A stretch of DNA of 64,000 bases from an uncultured Bacteroidota bacterium (lineage in GTDB: Bacteria; Bacteroidota; Bacteroidia; Flavobacteriales; Flavobacteriaceae). Location: the NCBI GenBank assembly GCA_903838055.1, contig CAILWV010000067.1:1-64000 (forward strand), given 5' to 3'. A model generated the notes under the pieces. That model searched no databases, had not been told where the DNA came from, and was given only the letters and a program-made list of their open reading frames with translations. The position numbers were made by a program, and so were the translations under genes. Below, piece after piece: positions 1 through 9,355 of the stretch (position 1 is its first letter; the number at the start of each line of letters is the position of its first letter).

Positions 1-285
1 AATGATGCGCCAGGTGGTATGTCAGAAGAATTAAAAGAAGTTACCTATTCTGTAGGAAGTGAATATACTTATGAAGATTCCTTTTCAATGCGAATGGGTT
101 ATTTTCATGAAAGCCCAATGAAAGGAGCTAGAAAGTTTTTCTCTTTAGGTGCTGGATTCAAATACAATGTTGTTAAAGTGGACGTATCGTATTTGTTTAA
201 CGCATCAAGAATAAAAAGCCCTCTAGAAAATACGCTTCGTTTTTCATTGACCTTCAATTTCGGAGACAAATACGATGATTTATAG
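1..285 (+). CDS. porV: PorV-like type IX secretion outer-membrane protein, C-terminal fragment
   Basis: The frame is open from the first base (N-D-A-P-G-G-M...), so this is the 3' end of a gene that starts before the window; the M at base 19 is internal. The visible 94 residues are amphipathic beta-strands of an outer-membrane barrel ending in a short acidic tail. PorV (LptO) is a barrel of the type IX secretion system that helps deliver cargo to the surface sortase PorU. The call rests on the barrel-like sequence and on the neighbours: in flavobacteria as I know them, porV is followed by cdd and pdhA/pdhC, exactly the order here. Only the C-terminus is visible. Confidence 0.75.
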   Translation, partial: NDAPGGMSEELKEVTYSVGSEYTYEDSFSMRMGYFHESPMKGARKFFSLGAGFKYNVVKVDVSYLFNASRIKSPLENTLRFSLTFNFGDKYDDL

Positions 286-305
286 TAAATAAAAAAAGTA
301 ATAAT

Positions 306-341
306 AATCCAAATTTCATAATTGAAATTTGGATTTTTTTT
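306..341 (+). terminator. Rho-independent terminator after porV
   Basis: A perfect inverted repeat AATCCAAATTTCA / TGAAATTTGGATT with a 4-nt loop is followed by a T-run. It ends the porV transcript just before cdd. Confidence 0.85.
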
Positions 342-354
342 CCTCAATAAGCAA

Positions 355-837
355 ATGAAAGAAATAAATATCACCACAACTTTTGAAGTTTTTAATAGTA
401 TTGCCGACTTGCCTGAAGAAATTCAGACCTTAATGCACCAAGCAATTGCAGTAAGAAAGAATGCTTATGCCCCATATTCTCATTTTAGAGTTGGTGCAGC
501 TATTTTATTAGATAATGGCAATACTGTATTGGGTTCAAATCAAGAAAATGCGGCATATCCTTCGGGACTTTGTGCTGAAAGAGTAGCTATTTATCAGGCG
601 GGAGCAGTTTATCCAGAAGCCAAAATGCTAACAATTGCAATATCAGCAGCTTCAGATTCTAATCCGACTTTGTCTCCAATTCCTCCATGTGGATCTTGTC
701 GTCAATCAATTGCAGAATATGAATTCAAGCAAGACACTCCAATTGAAATTTATTTTATGGGCGAAACAGGTGAAATTTATAAATCAAATTCAATAAATAA
801 TTTATTGCCATTATCATTTAATAAAAATTCTTTGTAA
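355..837 (+). CDS. cdd: Cytidine deaminase
   Basis: Zinc-dependent hydrolytic deaminase of cytidine/deoxycytidine to uridine/deoxyuridine in pyrimidine salvage; cytoplasmic. With the ATG at 355 the protein has 160 residues. Visible motifs are YAPYSHFRVGAA (about residues 38-49, substrate loop), the catalytic CAER (C73, E75) and PCGSCRQ (zinc ligands C112 and C115). The track start at 322 is a TTG lying inside the porV terminator hairpin, so the ATG at 355 is preferred. It sits alone between porV and pdhA. Confidence 0.93.
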   Translation: MKEINITTTFEVFNSIADLPEEIQTLMHQAIAVRKNAYAPYSHFRVGAAILLDNGNTVLGSNQENAAYPSGLCAERVAIYQAGAVYPEAKMLTIAISAASDSNPTLSPIPPCGSCRQSIAEYEFKQDTPIEIYFMGETGEIYKSNSINNLLPLSFNKNSL

Positions 838-1020
838 CCTATATCGATATAGTTGATATTTTTGATTAATCAGTTATTAAAAAATAACATTTTCATAGAT
901 ATTAATTTTTACATCTACTTGCAATATCTTACTTTTGCCATTCGCAAATTAATTAACCATTAATTGTTTGCTTTAAATTTGTATTAAAAAATAAAAAATA
1001 ACATACGTAATTCATTAAAA

Positions 1021-2019
1021 ATGAAAGAGATTACTAAAGAAGTTTATTTAAACTGGTATGAAGATATGCAGTTCTGGAGAAAATTTGAAGACAAATTGGC
1101 TGCAGTTTATATCCAACAAAAAGTAAGAGGTTTTTTGCATTTATATAACGGTCAAGAAGCAGTGCTTGCAGGAGCACTTCATGCAATGGATTTATCTAAA
1201 GATAAGATGATAACAGCTTATCGTAATCACGTTCAACCAATCGGAATGGGAGTAGACCCAAAAAGAGTTATGGCTGAATTGTACGGAAAAGTAACAGGAA
1301 CGTCTAAAGGAATGGGTGGTTCTATGCATATTTTCTCTAAAGAAAAAGGATTTTTTGGTGGTCACGGAATCGTGGGTGCTCAAATTCCAGTAGGTGCAGG
1401 AATGGCTTTTGCTGATAAATATTTTAATACCGGCGGAGTAACATTAACCTATTTTGGTGATGGAGCTGCTCGTCAAGGATCTCTTCATGAAGCATTTAAT
1501 ATGGCTATGTTATGGAAACTTCCTGTAGTTTTCATTTGTGAAAACAATGGATATGCAATGGGGACTTCTGTAGAGAGAACAGCAAATCATACAGACGTTT
1601 GGAAACTTGGTTTAGGATATGAGATGCCATGTGGACCTGTAGATGGAATGAATCCTGTAAAAGTTGCTGAAGCAATGACAGAAGCAATTGAAAGAGCTCG
1701 TCGTGGTGATGGACCTACATTTTTAGAAATGAAAACGTATCGTTATAGAGGTCACTCTATGTCGGATGCACAATTATATCGTACAAAAGAAGAAGTAGAA
1801 GAATACCGAAAAATAGATCCAATAACGCAAGTTTTGGATATTATTAAAGAAAACAACTACGCTACTGATGCTGAAATTGAAGTTATTGACCAAAGAGTAA
1901 AAGATTTGGTTGATGAATGCGAAAAATTTGCTGAAGAATCTCCGTTTCCAGAAGCACAACAATTGTACGACGTTGTTTACGAACAAGAAAATTATCCTTT
2001 CATTTCTCATAGATTATAA
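1021..2019 (+). CDS. pdhA: Pyruvate dehydrogenase E1 component, alpha subunit
   Basis: Thiamine-diphosphate-dependent alpha subunit of the pyruvate dehydrogenase complex, which decarboxylates pyruvate and loads acetyl groups on the E2 lipoyl arm. The 332-residue length is typical of a separate alpha subunit. The thiamine-diphosphate signature GDGAARQGSLHEAFN...ENN is visible near residues 141-176, and the phosphorylation-loop-like YRYRGHSMSD near 240-250. The stop is 2 bp before the pdhC start, so the two form an operon. The beta subunit gene is not in this window. The 183-bp leader after cdd is AT-rich and presumably holds the promoter. Confidence 0.95.
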   Translation: MKEITKEVYLNWYEDMQFWRKFEDKLAAVYIQQKVRGFLHLYNGQEAVLAGALHAMDLSKDKMITAYRNHVQPIGMGVDPKRVMAELYGKVTGTSKGMGGSMHIFSKEKGFFGGHGIVGAQIPVGAGMAFADKYFNTGGVTLTYFGDGAARQGSLHEAFNMAMLWKLPVVFICENNGYAMGTSVERTANHTDVWKLGLGYEMPCGPVDGMNPVKVAEAMTEAIERARRGDGPTFLEMKTYRYRGHSMSDAQLYRTKEEVEEYRKIDPITQVLDIIKENNYATDAEIEVIDQRVKDLVDECEKFAEESPFPEAQQLYDVVYEQENYPFISHRL

Positions 2020-2021
2020 TT

Positions 2022-3620
2022 ATGGCTACAGTAATAAACATGCCTCGTTTAAGCGACACAATGACTGAAGGAACTGTTGCAACTTGGCTTAAAAAAGTTG
2101 GAGATACAGTAAATGAAGGCGACATTTTAGCTGAAATCGAAACCGATAAAGCTACAATGGAATTCGAATCTTTTAATTCGGGTGTATTATTACACATCGG
2201 AATTGAAGCAGGGCAATCTGCTCCAGTCGATTCTTTACTAGCAATCATTGGAAAAGAAGGAGAAGATATATCAAGCTTATTATCAGGTGCGCCTCAAACT
2301 TCAAAAGCTGAAGCTGCTCCTGTTGAATCTGCTCCAGCACCAACTCAAGCAGCTGTTTCAATTCCTGCAGGAGTAAAAGTAATCACTATGCCACGCTTAA
2401 GCGATACTATGACTACTGGAACTGTTGCAACTTGGTTGAAAAAAGTTGGAGATGATGTAAAAGAAGGAGATATTCTTGCTGAAATCGAAACGGACAAAGC
2501 AACAATGGAATTCGAATCTTTCAATGCAGGTACTCTTTTATTTATTGGAATTCAAGAAGGTGAATCTGCACCAGTAGATAGCGTATTAGCAATTATTGGT
2601 CCAGTAGGAACAGATATTTCAGGAATAGCAGAAAATTTCGGAAAAGGGGAAACTATAGCAGTTGCTCCAACTGAAACTGCAACAGCGACACAATCTCAAG
2701 CTATCACTCATGAAGCTACTTCAAATGATAACGGAAGAGTTTTTGCTTCTCCTTTAGCAAGACAAATTGCTAAAGATAAAGGAATTAACCTTTCTCAAGT
2801 TAAGGGTTCTGGTGAAAACGGAAGAATCATAAAAAGCGATGTTGAAAATTATACAGTATCTGCTTCAGTTGCAACGCCGCAAGCAAATGCACAGCAAGAA
2901 ACTCCAATAGCTGTTAAACCTTTCGTGCCTGCTGGCGAGGTAGTAACAGAAGAAATAAAAAATTCGCAAATGCGAAAAATTATTGCAAAACGTCTGGCAG
3001 AGTCTTTATTTACTGCACCTCATTACAACCTTACTATTGAAGTAAGCATGGATGATGCAATGAAATCTAGAACTATTATTAATGCTGTGCCTGATACAAA
3101 AGTGTCGTTTAACGATATGGTAATCAAAGCGTGTGCAATGGCATTGAAGAAACACCCTAAAATTAATTCACAATGGAAGGAAGATGCAATTACAATCAAC
3201 CACCATGTGAATATTGGTGTAGCAGTAGCTGTTGAAGACGGATTAGTTGTGCCAGTATTGCGATTTACAGATGCTATGAGTTTATCTCAAATAGGAGCAG
3301 GAGTTAGAGACTTGGCAGGAAGAGCAAAAACAAAAAAATTGTTGCCTACCGAAATGGAAGGAAGTACTTTTACTGTTTCAAATCTTGGAATGTTCGGGAT
3401 AGTAGAATTTAATTCTATCATTAACCAACCTAATTCTGCAATCCTATCCGTTGGCGCTATCGTTGAAAAGCCAGTGGTTAAAAATGGTCAAATTGTTGTT
3501 GGAAATACTATGATGTTGTCTTTAGCTTGTGATCACCGAACTATTGATGGTGCTACTGGAGCTCAATTTTTACAAACATTAAAATTGTTTATAGAAAATC
3601 CTGTCACAATGTTAGCATAA
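2022..3620 (+). CDS. pdhC: Dihydrolipoamide acetyltransferase (pyruvate dehydrogenase E2)
   Basis: Core of the pyruvate dehydrogenase complex; transfers acetyl groups from lipoyl-lysine to CoA. Two near-identical lipoyl domains are visible (about residues 1-80 and 118-200), each with the ETDKATMEFES motif that carries the modified lysine. They are joined by Ala/Pro/Thr-rich linkers to a peripheral subunit-binding domain (ASPLARQIAKDKG, about 245-280) and a C-terminal catalytic domain with DHRTIDG near residue 505. At 532 residues it has the usual two-lipoyl length. It follows pdhA after 2 bp and ends at a strong terminator. Confidence 0.95.
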   Translation: MATVINMPRLSDTMTEGTVATWLKKVGDTVNEGDILAEIETDKATMEFESFNSGVLLHIGIEAGQSAPVDSLLAIIGKEGEDISSLLSGAPQTSKAEAAPVESAPAPTQAAVSIPAGVKVITMPRLSDTMTTGTVATWLKKVGDDVKEGDILAEIETDKATMEFESFNAGTLLFIGIQEGESAPVDSVLAIIGPVGTDISGIAENFGKGETIAVAPTETATATQSQAITHEATSNDNGRVFASPLARQIAKDKGINLSQVKGSGENGRIIKSDVENYTVSASVATPQANAQQETPIAVKPFVPAGEVVTEEIKNSQMRKIIAKRLAESLFTAPHYNLTIEVSMDDAMKSRTIINAVPDTKVSFNDMVIKACAMALKKHPKINSQWKEDAITINHHVNIGVAVAVEDGLVVPVLRFTDAMSLSQIGAGVRDLAGRAKTKKLLPTEMEGSTFTVSNLGMFGIVEFNSIINQPNSAILSVGAIVEKPVVKNGQIVVGNTMMLSLACDHRTIDGATGAQFLQTLKLFIENPVTMLA

Positions 3621-3641
3621 TTATTAATCAATATAAATTTT

Positions 3642-3678
3642 ATCCCGTTCATCCTAAGCAATGAACGGGATTTTTTTT
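3642..3678 (+). terminator. Rho-independent terminator after pdhC
   Basis: The 11-bp stem ATCCCGTTCAT / ATGAACGGGAT with an 8-nt loop is followed by eight Ts, 21 bp after the pdhC stop. Confidence 0.9.
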
Positions 3679-3819
3679 ATTAAAATATAAAATTCAAGAT
3701 TTCAGATTTTGATTGATTTTGAATTATAAGAATTTTATAATCACTTTTATTTCCTCTAAAAATATCTTAAAACCCTTTTTTTATAGCAAAGTTTAATTAA
3801 TTTTACCAAAATCTTTTCT

Positions 3820-4242
3820 ATGAAAGTTATTATCATCAACGGACCAAACCTTAATTTATTAGGAAAACGAGAACCCGAAGTATATGGTAATGAGACTTTT
3901 GAAGAATATTTAAATTATTTAATATCAAAATTTCCTTCAATAGAACTAGATTACTACCAAAGTAATGTGGAAGGTGAATTGATAAATAAACTACAAGAAG
4001 TAGGTTTTTCTTACAACGGAATTATTCTAAATGCTGCTGCCTACACACATACTTCAATAGGAATTGGAGATGCCGTAAAGGCAATTACTACCCCAGTAAT
4101 TGAAGTGCATATTTCCAATACGTTTGCTCGTGAAGAATTTCGCCACCAATCGTTTATCTCCCCTAATGCTAAAGGAGTAATTCTTGGCTTCGGATTGAAA
4201 AGTTATGAGCTAGCTTTACAATCCTTTTTGTTGAATAATTAG
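3820..4242 (+). CDS. aroQ: 3-dehydroquinate dehydratase, type II
   Basis: Shikimate-pathway enzyme that dehydrates 3-dehydroquinate to 3-dehydroshikimate. The 140-residue length fits the small dodecameric type II family. Motifs are NGPNLNLLGKREPEVYG at residues 7-23 (catalytic Tyr at the end), the substrate-binding NAAAYTHTS near 70, EVHISN near 94 and FREE/FRHQS-like FAREEFRHQS near 102. It stands alone; another pathway enzyme, aroB, is about 48 kb away in this window on the other strand. Confidence 0.95.
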   Translation: MKVIIINGPNLNLLGKREPEVYGNETFEEYLNYLISKFPSIELDYYQSNVEGELINKLQEVGFSYNGIILNAAAYTHTSIGIGDAVKAITTPVIEVHISNTFAREEFRHQSFISPNAKGVILGFGLKSYELALQSFLLNN

Positions 4243-4282
4243 TATATATTTTTTATTAATAGTTTTCTTTATTACATTTTTT

Positions 4283-6757
4283 ATGAAAAAAATCGGAACC
4301 CTTTTGTTTTTAATTTTCTCGGTTATTTCTTTCAGCCAAGTAAAAGGTGTAGTTAGTGACTCGCAAGGTAAACCAATCCCTTTTGCTAATGTTTATGTAA
4401 AAGACACCTATATTAGCACCACTACCAATGACCAAGGTAAATATGAATTAAATATTAAAGCGCCAGGAACCTACATAATTTTATATAAATATTTGGGATA
4501 TAAAACCGGAAAGAAGGTTGTTGAATATGATAAAGTAGCACTTAATATTGATGTTAATTTGTTAGAGGAAGAAATCCAATTAAATGATGTAGTTATTAGT
4601 TCAAAAGTAAATCCTGCAATTGAAATAATAAAAAATGCTATTGCTAAGAGAAAAGATAATTCTATCAAAACAGCGAGATACAATGCCGATTTTTATTCTA
4701 GAGGTATCTTCAGAGTAAAAAACCTTCCTAAAACTATATTGGGACAAAAATTAGATTTCTTTGATGAAATGATTGATTCTACCCGAAGTGGTATTTTATA
4801 TTTATCGGAAACAGTTTCTAAAATTACTTTCCAAAAACCGGATAAAATGAAGGAAACTATTATTGCTTCTAAAGTTAGTGGAAACGATAATGGTTTTAGT
4901 TTTAATAATGCTGCCGATGTAAATTTCGATTTTTATGAAAACTATTTAGATTTTAATGTAAAAGTTATTTCTCCTATTGCAGACAATGCTTTTAATTATT
5001 ACAAATATAAATTTGACGGTTCATTTGTAGATGAAAACAACAAGATTATAGATAAAATCAAAGTTTTAGCCAAACGTGAAAACGAACCAGTAATGAATGG
5101 CTATATTTATATTGTTGATGATTCGTGGGCTATTTATGCCGTAGATTTATCTATTAAAGGAAGTCAGATGCAAAACCCGGCACTAAATAATCTAACTCTA
5201 AAACAAAATTTTAGCTATAATAATACAAATAATATTTGGGCAAAAAATACACAAACTATAGATTTTGAAGCGGGAATGTTTGGCATAAACATCAATGGAA
5301 GGTTTACATATGTATATTCTAATTTTGATTTCCCTGAAAAATTAGAAAAGAAAACGTTTACTAATGAAGTTTTAAAATTTGAAGCAAATGCAAATAAAAA
5401 AGAGGACACTTTTTGGAATACCATTCGCCCTGTTCCTTTAACTATTGAGGAAAGCACCGATTACTTAAAGAAAGATGCTTTACAAACTAAGAAAAAATCC
5501 AAAGTCTATTTAGATTCTATTGATAATAAACGAAATAAATTTAGATTTTCAGAGGTACTTATGGGATATAATTATTCCAATTCTTATAAAAAATGGTCTA
5601 TTAATTATGATGGACCTCTAATGAAAACTTCTTTTAATACGGTTCAAGGTTGGAAAACACAAGCTGGTTTAACATATACCAAGCGAAATGAAGAAAAAAG
5701 AACTTTTACTAGAATTGGATCTAATTTTGATTACGGTTTTTCAGAAACTAAACTGCGCGCTACAGGAAATTACATTCGTAAATTCAATAATATTAACAAC
5801 TCCACACTTTCTATTATTGGAGGAAGCAGTGTAAAGCAATTCAACGGAAGCAATCCGATTTCAAATACTATTAATACCTTTAGCAGTTTGTTGTTTAAAA
5901 ATAATTTCATGAAATTGTACGATAAGAATTTTGTTGCTGCTAATTTTGGAAGAGAGATTGTAAACGGTTTAAATATGAATTTCAATTTAGAATATTCTGA
6001 AAGGAAACCATTGTGGAATAACACAGATCAAAGTATTAGCAAAACAGATTCTATTTATTCATCAAACAACCCAATAATGCCGAATGATTTTGTAACTCCT
6101 ACTTTTGAAAAGCACAATTTAATGAAAGCAAATATTGCTGCGGTAATCAAATTTGGTCAACATTATTGGACAAGACCAGACGGAAAATACAATATCGGTA
6201 ATGACGACTATCCAACTATTTCAGTTGGCTTAGAAAAAACTTTTGCTGCAACCGACAAGAAATACGAATACACCCATTTATCTACCAAAATACAGAAAGA
6301 TTTCACTCTCGGTAACAAAGGAGAAATGAAAATTAACCTTAAAGCGGGTAAATTTTTTAATGCCAATAATATATCATTTGTAGATTACAAACACTTTAAT
6401 GGTAACCAAACTCACATTGGAGGTGGCGATAGTTATACTAATCAGTTCAATAACTTACCGTATTATTCAGCTAGTACCAACGATAGTTATTTTGAAACCC
6501 ACATCGAACACAATGATAAAGGATTTTTGATGAATAAAATTCCTTTATTGAATAAACTTCAATCGCAGTTGGTATTAGGATTTCACAATTTGGCAATGCC
6601 AGGAAGAAATCCGTATCAAGAATTTTCCGTTGGATTGGATAATTTAGGATTTGGAAAAGCAAGACTTTTTAGATTAGATTATGTTCGTTCCTACCAAAAT
6701 GGATACAAAGGGGACGCCGTTATTTTCGGATTGAAATTTTTAAATGTATTGGAATAA
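4283..6757 (+). CDS. DUF5686 protein with carboxypeptidase-regulatory-like N-terminal domain
   Basis: An 824-residue exported protein of unknown function. It starts with a clear signal peptide (MKKIGTLLFLIFSVISFSQ), followed by a CarboxypepD-regulatory-like domain (about residues 20-105, KGVVSDSQGKPIPFANVYVKDT) as found at the periplasmic end of TonB-dependent receptors. The rest matches the DUF5686 pattern as I recall it, with a C-terminal half rich in alternating hydrophobic strands that looks like an outer-membrane barrel (ends GLKFLNVLE). Start chosen because the signal peptide begins exactly there. No operon partner; aroQ lies 40 bp upstream. Confidence 0.8.
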   Translation: MKKIGTLLFLIFSVISFSQVKGVVSDSQGKPIPFANVYVKDTYISTTTNDQGKYELNIKAPGTYIILYKYLGYKTGKKVVEYDKVALNIDVNLLEEEIQLNDVVISSKVNPAIEIIKNAIAKRKDNSIKTARYNADFYSRGIFRVKNLPKTILGQKLDFFDEMIDSTRSGILYLSETVSKITFQKPDKMKETIIASKVSGNDNGFSFNNAADVNFDFYENYLDFNVKVISPIADNAFNYYKYKFDGSFVDENNKIIDKIKVLAKRENEPVMNGYIYIVDDSWAIYAVDLSIKGSQMQNPALNNLTLKQNFSYNNTNNIWAKNTQTIDFEAGMFGININGRFTYVYSNFDFPEKLEKKTFTNEVLKFEANANKKEDTFWNTIRPVPLTIEESTDYLKKDALQTKKKSKVYLDSIDNKRNKFRFSEVLMGYNYSNSYKKWSINYDGPLMKTSFNTVQGWKTQAGLTYTKRNEEKRTFTRIGSNFDYGFSETKLRATGNYIRKFNNINNSTLSIIGGSSVKQFNGSNPISNTINTFSSLLFKNNFMKLYDKNFVAANFGREIVNGLNMNFNLEYSERKPLWNNTDQSISKTDSIYSSNNPIMPNDFVTPTFEKHNLMKANIAAVIKFGQHYWTRPDGKYNIGNDDYPTISVGLEKTFAATDKKYEYTHLSTKIQKDFTLGNKGEMKINLKAGKFFNANNISFVDYKHFNGNQTHIGGGDSYTNQFNNLPYYSASTNDSYFETHIEHNDKGFLMNKIPLLNKLQSQLVLGFHNLAMPGRNPYQEFSVGLDNLGFGKARLFRLDYVRSYQNGYKGDAVIFGLKFLNVLE

Positions 6758-6780
6758 TAAGGCTATTCCATTTAAAGTTT

Positions 6781-7041
6781 TGACACGAATTTCACGAATT
6801 CACACAAATTATTTGCTGATTAATTTTGGCAGAAAAAATTAGTGGAATTAATTTGATAATAAAAAATTAGTGATAATTCGTGCAATTCGTGTCAACTTTT
6901 TTTTAAGATTACTGCCAAAGGAAGAAAAAATTAGTGAAATCAATTTCAGTATAATGAATTAGTGAAAATTCGTGTAATTCGTGTCAACCTTTTTTTATAA
7001 TTACTGCCAAAGGCAGAAAAAATTAGTGAAATTAGTGTCAA
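6781..7041. repeat. 92-bp tandem repeat with inverted flanking copy
   Basis: Two copies of a 92-bp unit (6837-6928 and 6929-7020) and the start of a third (7021-7041) lie between two convergent genes. Each begins AATTAGTG and contains AATTCGTG(C/T)AATTCGTGTCAA and ACTGCCAAAGG. The first 20 bases (TGACACGAATTTCACGAATT) are close to the reverse complement of the AATTCGTG...GTGTCA part, so transcripts could fold. No coding frame crosses it. Confidence 0.8.
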
Positions 7042-7046
7042 AAAAA

Positions 7047-7814
7047 TCACTTTAAAAACACATCATATCCAAAACGAATCAAAGTACCAACTACTACTAT
7101 TAAAAAGAAAATTCTAATAAATCCATTTCCTTTTTTTATAGCTATTTTGGCTCCCATCCACCCGCCAAAAGCGTTGCAAATAGCCATCGGAATTGCTATT
7201 GCCCAAATGATTTTCCCTTTCAAAATAAATAAACAAATAGAACCAAAATTTGTAGCTAAATTCACCATTTTAGCATTTGCGGAAGCATGTAAAAAATCGA
7301 ATCCTAATAATGCGACAAAGCCAAGCACTAAAAAACTTCCAGTTCCAGGGCCAATAAATCCGTCGTAAAATCCGATGCAAATACTCATTAATATAGCAAG
7401 TAATAATTGTCTTTTTTGAGATAAATTCTTTTCGTGATGCGATCCGAAATTCTTTTTAGCAAACGTATATAGAGCAATCAAACTCAAAACTACAAGTAAC
7501 AATGGTTTCATAAAATCATTACTTACCAAAGTCAATAAATTAGATCCTAAAAAAGCTGCACTAAAAGCAATACTAGCCATGATGGAAAGTAGCTTCCAAT
7601 TCATTTTTACTTTTTTTAAATACTGATTTGCAGCAAAAGCAGTACCGCTAAATGCAGGGATTTTTAAAGATCCAATTACTGAAGAAACCGCTAAATTAGG
7701 CAGTAAAACTAAAGCAATTGGCGTTTGAATTAACCCGCCACCACCAACAATAGCATCTACAAATCCTGCAAAAAATGCTGCTAAACAAAGAAGTAGTAGT
7801 ATATAGGTTTCCAT
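7047..7814 (-). CDS. TauE/SafE-family membrane permease
   Basis: A 255-residue integral membrane protein, nearly all hydrophobic helices (about eight). The opening motif FFAGFVDAIVGGGGLIQTPIAL and the internal repeat-like GFYDGFIGPGTGSFLVLGFVALLG are the signature half-repeats of the TauE/SafE (DUF81) family, members of which are linked to export of sulfite, sulfoacetate or similar anions. The substrate here cannot be inferred. It is monocistronic, and its 3' side faces the 92-bp repeats. Confidence 0.88.
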   Translation of the reverse strand: METYILLLLCLAAFFAGFVDAIVGGGGLIQTPIALVLLPNLAVSSVIGSLKIPAFSGTAFAANQYLKKVKMNWKLLSIMASIAFSAAFLGSNLLTLVSNDFMKPLLLVVLSLIALYTFAKKNFGSHHEKNLSQKRQLLLAILMSICIGFYDGFIGPGTGSFLVLGFVALLGFDFLHASANAKMVNLATNFGSICLFILKGKIIWAIAIPMAICNAFGGWMGAKIAIKKGNGFIRIFFLIVVVGTLIRFGYDVFLK

Positions 7815-7896
7815 AAATATTTTAAATTCAAATAATAAAATTCCAATTCCTTAAAATAAAGTTGAAATATTTGTTTTTATCAATCTAACTAAATTC

Positions 7897-7945
7897 AAAA
7901 AAAAATCCAAATTCCAAGGTATCAAAGATAAATTTGGAATTTGGA
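7897..7945 (-). terminator. Terminator after murA
   Basis: The inverted repeat TCCAAATTCCAA / TTGGAATTTGGA (12-bp stem, 16-nt loop) is followed, reading on the minus strand, by a run of nine Ts. It lies just downstream of the murA stop. Confidence 0.75.
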
Positions 7946-7968
7946 ATTTTAAAATATTGGAATTTTAT

Positions 7969-9279
7969 TTAAACCCTCACGATATTTGCTCCAAGAGCTC
8001 TTAAGCGTTCGTCTATTCTTTCGTAACCTCTATCAATTTGTTCGATATTTTGAATAGTAGAAGTTCCTTTAGCAGAAAGTGCAGCAATTAATAAAGATAT
8101 TCCTGCTCTAATATCTGGTGAACTCATTACGGTAGCTTTCAATTGAGATTTAAAATTATGTCCCATGACTACTGCTCGGTGCGGATCACATAACATAATT
8201 TTAGCGCCCATATCAATCAACTTGTCGACAAAAAACAAACGGCTTTCAAACATTTTTTGGTGAATTAATACATCGCCATTAGCTTGAGTTGCAACTACTA
8301 AAATGATACTTAATAAATCAGGAGTGAATCCAGGCCAAGGCGCATCTGCAATAGTTAGAATAGAACCATCGATGTCTGTTTTTACTTCATAACCATTTTC
8401 ATGAGAAGGAATATAAATATCATCTCCTCTTCTTTCAAGAGTAATTCCTAGTTTTCTAAAAACACTCGGAATTACGCCAAGGTTATCCCAGCTTACATTT
8501 TTAATTGTAATTTCACTTCTTGTCATTGCTGCAAGCCCAATCCATGAACCAATTTCAATCATATCCGGTAGAATTCTATGCTCACAACCACCAAGACTTT
8601 CAACGCCTTCAATAGTTAGTAAATTAGAACCAACTCCTTTAATATTGGCGCCCATAGAATTCAACATTTTACATAGTTGTTGTAAGTATGGCTCGCATGC
8701 AGCGTTGTAAATTGTGGTTACTCCTTCTGCTAAAACAGCTGCCATAACGATATTTGCCGTTCCTGTTACGGATGCTTCGTCTAACAACATATAAGCGCCC
8801 TTTAATCTCCCCTCATTTTCAACGCCATAAAAATGGTCTTCTTTTTCGTATCTAAATTTTGCGCCAAGATTAATAAAACCTTCAAAATGGGTGTCTAATC
8901 TTCGTCTTCCTATTTTATCTCCACCTGGTTTCGGAATATATCCTTTTCCAAATCGAGACAACAATGGTCCAACAATCATGATCGAACCTCTAAGAGAGCC
9001 ACCTTCTTTTTTAAAAGCTTCCGTTTCAAGGTAGTCTACATTAACCTCGTCTGCTTGAAATGTAATAGATCCTGGTCCGTTTTTTTGTAGTTTAACCCCT
9101 AAATTTCCTAAAAGAGTTATTAATTTATTGACATCAATAATATCTGGAATATTATTAATTGTTACTTTTTCTGGTGTTAAAAGTACCGCACACAATATTT
9201 GTAATGCTTCGTTTTTAGCTCCTTGTGGTGTAACATCCCCTTTTAGTCTAATGCCTCCTTCAATTTTAAAAGTTCCCAT
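7969..9279 (-). CDS. murA: UDP-N-acetylglucosamine 1-carboxyvinyltransferase
   Basis: First committed step of peptidoglycan synthesis: transfers enolpyruvate from PEP to UDP-GlcNAc. The 436-residue length is normal for MurA. Visible features are the N-terminal GGIRLKGDVTPQGAKNEALQILCA (with the K/N substrate residues), repeated EPT-fold segments, and a C-terminal IEQIDRGYERIDERLRALGA. The active-site loop reads NAACEPYLQQLCKML, with Cys in the position alkylated by fosfomycin in other MurA enzymes. It lies 76 bp downstream of the DUF4290 gene on the same strand, probably co-transcribed. Confidence 0.95.
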   Translation of the reverse strand: MGTFKIEGGIRLKGDVTPQGAKNEALQILCAVLLTPEKVTINNIPDIIDVNKLITLLGNLGVKLQKNGPGSITFQADEVNVDYLETEAFKKEGGSLRGSIMIVGPLLSRFGKGYIPKPGGDKIGRRRLDTHFEGFINLGAKFRYEKEDHFYGVENEGRLKGAYMLLDEASVTGTANIVMAAVLAEGVTTIYNAACEPYLQQLCKMLNSMGANIKGVGSNLLTIEGVESLGGCEHRILPDMIEIGSWIGLAAMTRSEITIKNVSWDNLGVIPSVFRKLGITLERRGDDIYIPSHENGYEVKTDIDGSILTIADAPWPGFTPDLLSIILVVATQANGDVLIHQKMFESRLFFVDKLIDMGAKIMLCDPHRAVVMGHNFKSQLKATVMSSPDIRAGISLLIAALSAKGTSTIQNIEQIDRGYERIDERLRALGANIVRV

Positions 9280-9355
9280 TTTTCTGGTTGTAAGTTAGTA
9301 GTTTATTTTAGCAAAGGATTTTATTGTTTTTTAAAACAATATATCCTATGCACTT

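Noticed and set aside
6837-7041. CRISPR array
   Set aside because: The 92-bp units are contiguous without unique spacers, and there are no cas genes in the window.
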